NCBI GenBank assembly: GCA_030627905.1
Contig: DAOVRZ010000078.1
Coordinates: 1-28,951, forward strand
From: JAGMES01 sp023128035
Lineage (GTDB): Bacteria; Bacillota; Halanaerobiia; DY22613
Length of the DNA stretch: 28,951 nucleotides
Direction: 5' to 3'
Shown here one piece after another: positions 1 through 10,300 of this stretch; positions within the stretch are counted from its first letter, which is position 1, and each line of letters begins with the position of its first letter. A program made the position numbers and the translations under genes. The notes under the pieces were generated by a model. That model ran no database searches, was not told where the DNA came from, and saw only the letters and a list, made by a program, of their open reading frames with translations.

Positions 1-3000
1 AATAGGATTATGACTCAAATCTCTTTGTAAACCCAATTTTTCTACCAACATTTCAAACTGATAATCCTGATTTTCAAAGGCCTTTAGAGTATTTTCTTTT
101 ACTTCAGTAAAGAATTCAGCAAAACTCTTATCCTGGTCAGGATAATTTCTAAGTGCTAAAGTATTAACAAACATTCCAATTAAATTCTCTAAATCAGCAT
201 GTGGTCTGCCAGCTATTGGTGTTCCTAATACGATATCTTCTTGGCCTGTATATTTTGATAGTAAGACATTATATGCTGATAGCAAAATCATAAATAAGGT
301 TGCACCATTCTTATTTGCTAATTCTCTTAATTGCGTACTTAATTCTTCAGGTAATGCTGTTCCAATGCTATCTCCTGCAAAACTTAAAACTGCAGGTCTT
401 GGATAATCTATTGGCATATTCAAGACTGGGATTTCTTCAACAAAAGTTTCTAACCAATACTCTTCCTGTTTTTTCATTTTTTCGGATTCAAAGAACTTAT
501 TCTGCCATGCTGCGAAATCTTTATACTGGATTCGTAACTCTGGTAGATCTCTTCCCTCATAAAGATAAATGAACTCTTTGGTCAATATATCCATTGATAT
601 ACCATCTGAGATAATATGATGCATATCAAAGAGAAGTAAATGTTTCTCTTCTACTTCAAAAAGACCTACTCTCAATAATGGTGCTTTACTTAGATCAAAT
701 GGTTTGACAAATTCTTTTACAATCACTTCAACTTTATCTTCATCTATTTTTAAATACTCTAGTTTTAATTCTATATTTTGATGAATTTTCTGAACTACTT
801 CTCCATCTACCATTTCAAAAAATGTTCGTAAAGATTCATGTCGTTTAATCAAGTTATTAAATACTTTTTGTAGACGTTCTACATCAACATTACCTTCAAT
901 GAACATCGCACCAGGCATATTATAATTAGTACCAGTTACTTCAAGCTGATTTATTATGATCATTCTCTTCTGTGCTGAAGAAACAGGATAATACCCATGG
1001 GAATTAGTTTCTAGCCTATCAATCGCATAGTGGACATTCTTCTCCGTCAAACGAATATATTCAGCCAGTTCTTTTACTGTGGGAGTTTTAAAGATTTCAG
1101 TTAAAGGAAGACCTACATTGAGCCCTTTTGACACCTGTGCAACTACTTGCATTGCTTTTAAAGAATGTCCCCCAAGTTCAAAAAAGTTATCAATAATACT
1201 AATTCTTTCAACTTTTAACACCCTTGACCAAATATTCGCCAGTTCCTTTTCTATTTTAGTTGTAGGCAATACATAATCTCTTTCTTGACTAATATTGCTA
1301 TCTGGCTCTGGCAGTGCTTTTCGATTAATCTTACCATTTGATGTCAGAGGCATTTTATCTAATATAATAAAGTGAGATGGAATCATATATTCAGGTAACT
1401 CTTTTGAAAGATATTTTCTTACATCAGTTATTGTGATTTCAGCATCTACAACCAGATATGCAGCTAAATACTTGTTTCCGTTTTCATCTTCACGGTCAAT
1501 GATTACTACCTCTTTCAAAGAATCATGTTTCAATAATCGACTTTCAATCTCACCTAATTCAATTCTAAAACCTCTGATCTTCACCTGATGATCTATTCTG
1601 CCTAAAAATTCAATATTTCCATCAGGAAGCCATCTTACTAAATCTCCGGTTCTATATATCTTTTCATTACTATTAAAAGGATTTTGCACAAATTTTTCTT
1701 CAGTTAGTTCAGGACGATTTAAGTAACCTCGTGACAGGCCAGAACCACTAACACATAACTCTCCATGAACCCCAATCGGTTGAACTTTATTTTGCTTGCT
1801 TAAGACGTAACACTTCACATTGTCGATAGGTTTTCCAATTGAAACCATTATGTTGTCGGGATGAAACTCATAAATAGATGTACAAACACTATTCTCAGTA
1901 GGACCATATTCATTAAATAATTTGACATTCTCTAATTTTGCAAAATGTTCTTCCACTAAAACTTTTGTAAAACTCTCACCTGCAAGAGAAACCGCTTTTA
2001 AAACCGCCTTCAGATTGGTTAATCCATCTGACATCTCTTTTAACAAAGTATTATAAAAGTTTGGAGTGATCAGAAAATGAGTCACCTTGGTTTCCAGAAT
2101 AAGTTCATTTAAATATTGTAAGTTTAATCTATTTTTTTGTTCTATTAATACTAATTTTGATCCACTAATTAACGCAGTAAATATATCTTCTACAGAACTA
2201 TCAAAGGCAAAAGAAGGTATTTGTAAAATTGTATCATTTTCATCAAATTGATAATAGTTAGATCGCCATGTCAAAGTATTGAAAATTGAATTATGTTCAA
2301 TCATAACCCCTTTAGGCTTTCCAGTTGATCCAGATGTATAAATTATATATGCTAAGTTATTAGGTTCATACTCTTCTAAGTTATGATTATCCAATGAGTC
2401 CAAATTCAAGTCGTCTAAAGTTATATTAACTCCATCAAAGTTAAGTTCATTTAACTGATAACCAGAAGTTAATAAAATTTTCGCATCTGTATCTTTCAAC
2501 ATATATTCGATTCTTTCAGTTGGGTACTCAGGATCTATTGGCAGATAAGCCCCTCCAGCTTTTAAAATTCCCAGAAGCCCGATAATCATCTCAAAAGAGC
2601 GTTCTACCATAATCCCAACAAACTGTTCACTTTTAACTTGCTTATTCTTCAAAACTCTAGCCAGTTGATTTGCTTTTTGATTAAGTTCTTGATAGGTCAT
2701 CTTTTGATCTTTGTAAATCAGTGCGATATTATCTGGCGTTTTTGCTACCTGTTCTTCAAATAGTTGATGAATTGTTTTTACATCTATCTGATCTTCTGAT
2801 TGTTCATTCACTGGTGAATTGAATTCATGCACCAACTGATATCTTTCATCCTCTGAGATCATCTCAATATCTTCGAGTTTAATTACAGGGTTATCTACAA
2901 TTTGTTGAAGAATATTTATAAAATGCTGAGAAAATCTTTCGATGGTTTCTCTTTTGAATAACCTGGTTCTGTATTCAAAGCTAAACTTAATTCCGTCAAT

Positions 3001-6000
3001 CAATTCTGAAGCAGTCAAAGTAATATCAAATTTTGATACTTTAGAATTATAATTAAACGGTTTAAACATTAAGTCAGTTTGCAAACCAGCTGATTTAGTA
3101 GCGAAATTTTGTAATACAAACATTGCATCAAATAAAGGATTTCTACTAAGATCTCTACGTAAATCAAGCTTTTCTACAAGCATGTCAAATTGATAATCTT
3201 GATTTTCATATGCCTGTAGAGAGTTTTCTTTAATCTCATTTAAAAATCCGAGATATGTTTTATAAGCCTTTGGCTTATTTCGCATTGCTAGAGTATTAAC
3301 AAACATTCCGATGATATTTTCCAAATCAGCATGAGGTCTTCCTGCAATCGGTGAACCTACAATAATATCTTCCTGCCCAGTATAATTTGAAAGGAGAATA
3401 TTGTAAGCAGAAAGCAGAACCATAAAGAGAGTAGCTCCATTCTTATTAGCCAAATTGATTAATTGATCTTTAAGTTCTCTGCCAATTTCAAAATTACTTA
3501 ATGCCCCTTCATAAGTCATAATAGAAGGCCTTGGATAATCTGTTGGCATATTTAAAACTGGAATCTCATCTTTGTCGCTAAATTGTTTTAACCAATATTC
3601 TTCCTGTTTTTTGATAAACTCAGATTTAAATAAGTTATTTTGCCAAATTGAGAAATCTTTATATTGAATCTTAAGTTCAGGAAGTTCTATACCAGAGTAT
3701 AACTTAACAAACTCATTTGTCAAAATCCCCATTGAAGTTCCATCAGAAATAATATGATGCATGTCCAACATAATGTAATTACAATCCGTACACTCAATAA
3801 CTCCAACTCGTAATAAAGGTGCTTGACTTAGATCAAATGGTCTAATGAAATCTTTAATGATAGTGTTAATTTTAGTTTCATCTTCAATCTTAAAATGGCT
3901 TATCTTAAAATCTACTTGCTGATCAATTTTTTGAACAATCTCTCCATCCATTTCCACAAATGATGTTCTAAAAACGTTATGTCTTTTAATTAACTTCTGA
4001 ACTACTTCTTCAAAATGTTTTACATCTATTGTTCCTTCGTTTTTAAGTATGTTTGGCATATTATAACTAGTGTTATTTTTTTCTAACTGATTTATAACAT
4101 ATACTCTCTTTTGAGCTGAAGATACAGGATAATATCCTACTGGATAACCAGCAAAATCTTGATCTCCAACCTTTTCTATGGAAGAGTACATGTTTTCTTC
4201 AGCGCTACTAATTTTTTTTGCAAGTTCTGTGATTGTTGGAGTTTTAAAAATTTCTCTTAAGGGAAGTTCCACGTCCATGTCTTTATTAATTCTACTGACT
4301 AAAGATGTAGCTTTTAAAGAATGTCCACCTAACTCAAAAAAATTATCAGTAATCCCAACCTTCTTAACTCCAAGAATTTCTACCCAAATATTTGCCAGTT
4401 TTTCCTCTATTTCATTTCGAGGTGCAATATATTCGTTTGTTAAAATATTGTTATCTGGCTTAGGTAATGCCCTTTTATCAACTTTCCCATTTAACGTTAA
4501 TGGTAACTGCTCTAATCTAATAAAATATGATGGAATCATATATTCTGGCAGTTCATGTGATAAATGATTCCTGAATTCGGAATTGGATATTTCACAATCT
4601 GAAAGAAAATATGCTGAAAGGTACATATTTCCTGTTTCATCTTTTTGATCTACGACAACAGCTTCCTTAACAAATTTATGATTAAGTAATTTATTCTCAA
4701 TCTCACCCAATTCTATTCTAAAACCTCTTAATTTCACCTGATTATCCATTCGTCCAACAAATTCAATATTTCCATCTGGTAATCTTTTGGCAAGATCACC
4801 GGTTCTGTATATCACTTTTAAAATTAAAGGGTTATAGACAAATTTTTCTTTAGTCAAATTTGGTTTACCAAGATATCCTCTTGCCAATCCATCTCCAGAT
4901 ATACATAACTCGCCAACTACTCCACTAGAAGCTAGATGATTAAATCTATCCATAATATAAACTTGTGTATTAGCTATTGGAGTTCCAATTACTATAGTTT
5001 CGGCGTTTTCTTCCACTTCATTAATAAAATAATAAGTAGCAAAAACTGTACTCTCTGTTGGGCCATAAACATGAATCAAGCGATCTTTTCCTAGATATTT
5101 TAGAGCTTTTAAAACATGTGGTACTGATACTCTCTCTCCACCAAAGAGTATTTTTCTTACACCAGCAAAAGACTCCAGATTCAAATCTACCAATGTGTTG
5201 AATAAAGCTGTTGTAATGAAAAATAATGTGATATTTGTTTCTTTGATAAGGTTTGATAATTTAGATAAGTCTAGAGCAGTCTCTTTATCTACTATAGTTA
5301 ATTCTGCTCCATTGAGCAAGGCTCCAAAAATTCCAAATGTAGAACCATCAAATGCATAATTAGATAACTGCAATAAGTTATCTTTATCAGTGATTTCAAT
5401 ATAATTCGTATCTTTTACCACACGGATAACATTTTTATGAGAAGTTAAATTTCCTTTTGGTTCTCCCGTTGTTCCTGAAGTGTACATAACATATGCTAGA
5501 TTAGATGATTGAATGCTCAAGTCCGAGTTTTTTACTAAATTTGCAGAACTATCAGTGTAAATGATTGTGTCCTTAATATCAATGATTTCACCATTAAAAT
5601 TTATGTTTTCTAATACAGTAGGCTGGGCCAGTATAATAGTGGTATTACAATCGTTTAAGATATATTCAATCCGATTTTGCGGATAAGCAGGATCAATTGG
5701 TACATAAGCACCTCCTGCTTTTAAAATACCAAAGATGCCTATAAACATTTCAAATGAAGGTTCTACCATCATCCCAACAAGATCATCAGCTTTTACACCT
5801 TTTGCAATCAATACTCTGGCTAGTTGATTAGCTTTATTATTTAATTCTAAATAATTCATCTTCTGATTGCCAAAGTTTAGAGCAATCTTTTCTGGTGAGT
5901 TAGCTACCTGTTCTGCAAATAATTCAGGAATTGTTTTATCTGTTGGATAATTTGTGTCAGTATCATTAAATTTATATAATAATAATTCTTTTTCTTCATT

Positions 6001-7335
6001 TGTTAAGATGTCAATCTCTTTTAGCGGGATCTCATTATTTAAAACAACAGTTTTAACAATATTCAAAAAATGATTTCCAATATTTGCAATAATTTTTTTA
6101 TCATAGATTGCACCATTATAGCTGATTTTGACTGAAAGATTATGTGATGGGCCAACTGATACATTAAAACCATAATTTGTCTGTTCAAACATCTCCAAAC
6201 CAGTCAAACGAAATGGTAACTCTTGTGAATCACTTTGATTTTTTACTTCTTTTTCAAGTGGGTAATTTTCAAATGCCATAATATGTGTTATTAAGTTTTG
6301 TTTTGTTTCAGAATTAGATTGAATATCTGCTAAAGGGCTATATGAAAACTTTTCTCTTGCAATAGCATCTTTTTGAACTCTCTTGATTAATTTCGAAAAA
6401 GTTTCATCTAAATTATTATTAATCCGCACAGGGATTGTATTAATAAATAATCCGACCATTTTTTCAATCCCTTTTATCTCAGAAGGTCTACCTGAAACTA
6501 CAGAACCAAAAACTACGTCATCAACATTATTGTACTTTTGCAATAAAATACCCCAAATTGTTTGAAATAAAGTATTTAGTGTAACTTCATTAAGCCTACC
6601 AACATTCCTTAATTCTGTTGATAGATTAATTCCAAGCTCAAATTTTTCTTCAGCTTGAATATATCCATTTCCAACAAAACGTTTGACTTTTATAGGAATC
6701 AGTGCAGTTTTGTCATAACTATTTAAATAACTTTTCCAAAAATCAAAACTCTCTTTTTTGTTCTGCTTTTCCAACCATTTAACATAATTACCAAACGGAT
6801 AAACTTTGCTTAATTGTGCTTCCTGATTATTGAGCAATGAACGATATATATTCAGAAAATCGTTCATTATAATTCCCATACACCAGCCATCCATAAGAAT
6901 ATGATGATAGCTCCAGATGATTTCATATTTTTCTTCTGCAAGTTGTAAAATTGCTATCCTCATCAGAAGATCCTTTGAGAGTTTGAATTTCTTTTTCCAG
7001 TCATTTTCTTTAAATTCTTTAATTGCCAATTCTTTAGCATCACCTTCAAGGTTTGTGAAATCCTTGAAGGTGATACGAGTAGTACGTTTATTTAGCACTA
7101 CCTGTCTAGGCTTAGCTATTTTTTCATGCAAAAATATTGTTCTTAAAATATCATATCTCTCAATCAAGAGGTTGAAAGCTTTTTCAAATAATTTGTGATC
7201 TACTTTTCCTTCGGCAAAAATTATCATCTGCTCAAAATATGCATTTGACTCACTATTGAATAAAGAATGAAATAATATGCCTTCTTGCATTGGAGTTAGA
7301 GGGTAAACCATTTTTATTGGTTGTTTTTTCTTCAT
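1..7335 (-). CDS. Non-ribosomal peptide synthetase, C-A-T-C-A-T-C..., third gene of operon (3' end outside window)
   Basis: Open without a stop from the ATG at 7333-7335 to the left edge (2445 codons), so the C-terminus is missing. Visible order: C1 (HHILMDG, His144-Gly150), A1, T1 (LGGHS, Ser1006), C2 (HHIISDG from His1193), A2, T2 (LGGHS, Ser2058), C3 (HHIISDG from His2239), cut in its C-terminal lobe. C1 opens with YPLTPMQEGILFHSL, the signature of DCL domains that accept a D-configured donor, matching the epimerase ending the upstream gene; C2 and C3 have the SSAQKR form of LCL domains. Aligned by eye to GrsA-Phe, the A1 pocket reads DGFFLGVVF plus Lys (Ile/Val type, as in bacitracin synthetase Ile modules). 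A2 reads DSELSAEVC plus Lys, one change from the bacitracin His code as I recall it. The start has AGGAGG 7 nt upstream and overlaps the previous stop. Each module adds one residue in the cytoplasm. No thioesterase is visible; release must lie further left. Family and domains are certain; substrates are inferred. Confidence 0.96.
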   Translation of the reverse strand, partial: MKKKQPIKMVYPLTPMQEGILFHSLFNSESNAYFEQMIIFAEGKVDHKLFEKAFNLLIERYDILRTIFLHEKIAKPRQVVLNKRTTRITFKDFTNLEGDAKELAIKEFKENDWKKKFKLSKDLLMRIAILQLAEEKYEIIWSYHHILMDGWCMGIIMNDFLNIYRSLLNNQEAQLSKVYPFGNYVKWLEKQNKKESFDFWKSYLNSYDKTALIPIKVKRFVGNGYIQAEEKFELGINLSTELRNVGRLNEVTLNTLFQTIWGILLQKYNNVDDVVFGSVVSGRPSEIKGIEKMVGLFINTIPVRINNNLDETFSKLIKRVQKDAIAREKFSYSPLADIQSNSETKQNLITHIMAFENYPLEKEVKNQSDSQELPFRLTGLEMFEQTNYGFNVSVGPSHNLSVKISYNGAIYDKKIIANIGNHFLNIVKTVVLNNEIPLKEIDILTNEEKELLLYKFNDTDTNYPTDKTIPELFAEQVANSPEKIALNFGNQKMNYLELNNKANQLARVLIAKGVKADDLVGMMVEPSFEMFIGIFGILKAGGAYVPIDPAYPQNRIEYILNDCNTTIILAQPTVLENINFNGEIIDIKDTIIYTDSSANLVKNSDLSIQSSNLAYVMYTSGTTGEPKGNLTSHKNVIRVVKDTNYIEITDKDNLLQLSNYAFDGSTFGIFGALLNGAELTIVDKETALDLSKLSNLIKETNITLFFITTALFNTLVDLNLESFAGVRKILFGGERVSVPHVLKALKYLGKDRLIHVYGPTESTVFATYYFINEVEENAETIVIGTPIANTQVYIMDRFNHLASSGVVGELCISGDGLARGYLGKPNLTKEKFVYNPLILKVIYRTGDLAKRLPDGNIEFVGRMDNQVKLRGFRIELGEIENKLLNHKFVKEAVVVDQKDETGNMYLSAYFLSDCEISNSEFRNHLSHELPEYMIPSYFIRLEQLPLTLNGKVDKRALPKPDNNILTNEYIAPRNEIEEKLANIWVEILGVKKVGITDNFFELGGHSLKATSLVSRINKDMDVELPLREIFKTPTITELAKKISSAEENMYSSIEKVGDQDFAGYPVGYYPVSSAQKRVYVINQLEKNNTSYNMPNILKNEGTIDVKHFEEVVQKLIKRHNVFRTSFVEMDGEIVQKIDQQVDFKISHFKIEDETKINTIIKDFIRPFDLSQAPLLRVGVIECTDCNYIMLDMHHIISDGTSMGILTNEFVKLYSGIELPELKIQYKDFSIWQNNLFKSEFIKKQEEYWLKQFSDKDEIPVLNMPTDYPRPSIMTYEGALSNFEIGRELKDQLINLANKNGATLFMVLLSAYNILLSNYTGQEDIIVGSPIAGRPHADLENIIGMFVNTLAMRNKPKAYKTYLGFLNEIKENSLQAYENQDYQFDMLVEKLDLRRDLSRNPLFDAMFVLQNFATKSAGLQTDLMFKPFNYNSKVSKFDITLTASELIDGIKFSFEYRTRLFKRETIERFSQHFINILQQIVDNPVIKLEDIEMISEDERYQLVHEFNSPVNEQSEDQIDVKTIHQLFEEQVAKTPDNIALIYKDQKMTYQELNQKANQLARVLKNKQVKSEQFVGIMVERSFEMIIGLLGILKAGGAYLPIDPEYPTERIEYMLKDTDAKILLTSGYQLNELNFDGVNITLDDLNLDSLDNHNLEEYEPNNLAYIIYTSGSTGKPKGVMIEHNSIFNTLTWRSNYYQFDENDTILQIPSFAFDSSVEDIFTALISGSKLVLIEQKNRLNLQYLNELILETKVTHFLITPNFYNTLLKEMSDGLTNLKAVLKAVSLAGESFTKVLVEEHFAKLENVKLFNEYGPTENSVCTSIYEFHPDNIMVSIGKPIDNVKCYVLSKQNKVQPIGVHGELCVSGSGLSRGYLNRPELTEEKFVQNPFNSNEKIYRTGDLVRWLPDGNIEFLGRIDHQVKIRGFRIELGEIESRLLKHDSLKEVVIIDREDENGNKYLAAYLVVDAEITITDVRKYLSKELPEYMIPSHFIILDKMPLTSNGKINRKALPEPDSNISQERDYVLPTTKIEKELANIWSRVLKVERISIIDNFFELGGHSLKAMQVVAQVSKGLNVGLPLTEIFKTPTVKELAEYIRLTEKNVHYAIDRLETNSHGYYPVSSAQKRMIIINQLEVTGTNYNMPGAMFIEGNVDVERLQKVFNNLIKRHESLRTFFEMVDGEVVQKIHQNIELKLEYLKIDEDKVEVIVKEFVKPFDLSKAPLLRVGLFEVEEKHLLLFDMHHIISDGISMDILTKEFIYLYEGRDLPELRIQYKDFAAWQNKFFESEKMKKQEEYWLETFVEEIPVLNMPIDYPRPAVLSFAGDSIGTALPEELSTQLRELANKNGATLFMILLSAYNVLLSKYTGQEDIVLGTPIAGRPHADLENLIGMFVNTLALRNYPDQDKSFAEFFTEVKENTLKAFENQDYQFEMLVEKLGLQRDLSHNPI

Positions 7336-7348
7336 ACAATATCCTCCT
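7332..7348 (-). promoter_or_regulatory. ATGA stop/start overlap with strong RBS for gene 3
   Basis: Read on the minus strand, AGGAGG (7343-7348) is followed after 7 nt by ATGA, where the gene 3 start (7333-7335) overlaps the gene 2 stop (7332-7334). The Shine-Dalgarno lies inside the acidic C-terminal codons of gene 2. This fixes the gene 3 start and suggests translational coupling, keeping the two partner proteins in similar amounts. Confidence 0.9.
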
Positions 7349-10300
7349 CGTCAATATCTAAATCTAGATCTAGATCTAAATCTTCTACAAAATCTGAAAT
7401 GAAGTCAAATTCTTCAAGAGTTAATTCCTGATCACCAACATCACTTGGGGTAAGTTCCTGTTCTGTTTGCTGCTTACAATGATCAATAATATTTATCAGG
7501 CTTTCTTTATAGAAATCTGCAAATTTTGAAATCGTCTCCTGTTTGAATTCTAACTTATTGTAAGAAAAAGTTAGGTTTAGTTTACTTAAAGCAATCATGC
7601 CACTTATCTCAATAGCGAAGTTTCGTCGAATTTTTTTACTTAAAGGCTCTCCAGAAGAAAACGGCGATATACTAAATACTTCAGAATCTGAACTTATATC
7701 CTGATCAAATTGTCCTAAATAATTAAATGATATTTCTGGTTTTAACTTAAAATCAATACCCACAGAAGCACTAAGATGCTTTAGAAGTCCATATCCTATT
7801 CCTTTATCTGGTATTTGTCGAAAAGTTTCTTTACATAATTTAATCTGATAAGCTAAATCTTCTGATTCTTTAACTTCTAATATAACTGGATAGGTAGAAG
7901 TGAACCATCCAATAGTTCTGGTAATATCAATATCCTCGATTATTTCTTCCCTACCGTGACCTTCTAAAACAAAAGCTACTTTATTTTTTCCAGTCCATTT
8001 TTCATAAGCTAGTGCAAGTGCTGTAAGTAATATATCATTTATCTCGGTTCCATAGGCTTGATTTACATCTTTTAGTAGTAGCTCAGTTTCTTCTAAAGAA
8101 AGATTCATAGTAATGTTTTGATTACAGCTTAAATCATTTTTCTTCGATTCAAAATCTTTTTGTATTGGTTGAATTATACTTTCTTCTATTTTTCTCCAAT
8201 ATTCAATATGCGGCAAAAGTTCAGGACTATCTGAATATTTCTGTATTTCTTTTGACCATTCTTTAAATGAATCAGTCTTCTCTTGAAGTTTAATCTCGAA
8301 ACCATTCATCACCTGTTGATAAGCAGTTCTAAAATCTTCGAATAAAATTCTCCAGGATACTCCGTCAACAACAAGATGATGAATTACAATTAGTAGATGA
8401 TCGCCATTATTAGTTTTAAATAGTCCTAAGTTTACTAATGGCCCTTCAGTGAAATCAATACTGCTTTGTATCTTGTTTGCTTGATCTTTAACTTTATGAG
8501 CAATTTCATTGGATTCTAGTTTTTCATCTAAAAAATCGACTCTTTTGAAAGTGTATAACTCTTCAGATATATCTCTGATCTCTTGCAGAAATTTGTCGCC
8601 ATCTTTTCTAAAGACTGATCTTAAATTATCATGATGTTCAATGATTTTATCAAAAACTTTTTTGACAATCTCTTCATCAAAGCCTTTCTGGTTATATAAC
8701 ATCACAGCTTGATTATAATGATGCATATCAGTATAGTCTTCAGCGAAAAACCATTTTTGAATAGGGGTTAGTTCAACTTCTCCTGTTACTAAACCCTGTT
8801 CAGCTTTGTTTTTCTTAACTTTTACTTGATCGGCTAACTCTTCAATAGTTAAATTCTGGAACAGATCTTTTGTATCGACTTTCATATTATACTTTTGCAA
8901 TCTAGCAGAAATCTGAATTGCCTTGATTGAATCTCCACCTAAATCAAAGAAATTATCTCTGATACCTACTTGCTCTACACCCAAGACTTCTTTCCAAATC
9001 TCAACCAATATCTCTTCTATTCTGCTTGTTGGTGGTAGATATTCGGCCTTTGATCTTAATCCTTCTTCTACTACAGGCAATGCATGGTAGTCAACTTTTC
9101 CACTTGAAGTTAACGGAAGTTGATCTAAAGTTACAAAATATGATGGTATCATATACTCTGGCAATTTGTTTGCCAGATAAGTTCTTAATTCAGCTGATGA
9201 TAAATCATCAGATGCAACTATAAATGCCACCAGGTATTTGCTTTGAGTGGAATCTATCCTATCTATAACTGTCACTTCTTTTATTGCTTCATGCTCTAAT
9301 AATTGATGCTCAATCTCACCAAGTTCAATTCGATATCCTCTTATCTTTACCTGATTATCTATTCTTCCAAGAAATTCAATGTTTCCATCTGGTAGCCATC
9401 TGCCCATATCTCCCGTTTTGTAGATTTTTTGGCTAGAATCAAATGGATTTGGTATAAATTTCTCAGCTGTCAACTCTGGTCTATTCAAATACCCTCTAGC
9501 TATACCAACTCCAGCAATACAAATTTCACCTAGAACACCTATTGGAGCAAGCTTTTGATATTTGTCTAGAATATAGATTTTGGTATTATAGATCGGTTTA
9601 CCAATAGGTATTGTTTTTTCTTCAAGATCACCTTTAGGAGCTTTCCATGTAGTTACACAGATGGTTGCTTCGGTTGGGCCATATGCATTGATATAATCAA
9701 TATCTTTCCAGCGATTTACAAGTTCATAATTTGTCGCAGATCCACCAGTAAGTACCCTTTTTAAAGTTGGTAAATTCTCACCAGTGAAGTTACTTAAATA
9801 AATAGGTGGTAATAGCATCATGGTAATAGCATTGTCATTTATAAATCTTTCAAATTCTTTGTAATCATTGATTACATCTTCTGGAACAATATATAACGTA
9901 GCACCAGAGAGTAAAGCCATATAAGTCTCCCAAACAGATGCATCAAAAGAACAGGAAGCAAATTGAATAATTTTGTCAGACTCATTTACACCAATATCTC
10001 GATTTAAATAAGTCTTCATATTAGAGATACCAAGATGTTCTATCATTACCCCTTTAGGCTTTCCAGTTGAACCAGAAGTATAGATTACATATGCCAGATT
10101 ATTTGGAGTAGTTTTAATTTTTGGATTATTTTCATCATAAGTTGCTAAATCTAAATCTTCAATAGTAATAACTTCTCCAAAGTAATCAATATCTTTTAAG
10201 CATTGGCTTATGCTTAAGAGCATCTTCGAATCACTATCTTGTAGCATATATTCAATTCTTGCATCTGGATAATTTGGATCTATTGGCAAATAAGCTCCTC

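Noticed and set aside
4178..4567. Plus-strand open frame of 129 codons
   Set aside because: It lies antisense within gene 3 over the T domain and flanking A domain, where similar antisense frames recur at each module (1079, 11992). It has no RBS.
1..7335. Bacitracin synthetase locus
   Set aside because: Several pockets resemble bacitracin ones, but there is no cyclisation domain, the module order differs and the gene 1 architecture has no counterpart there.
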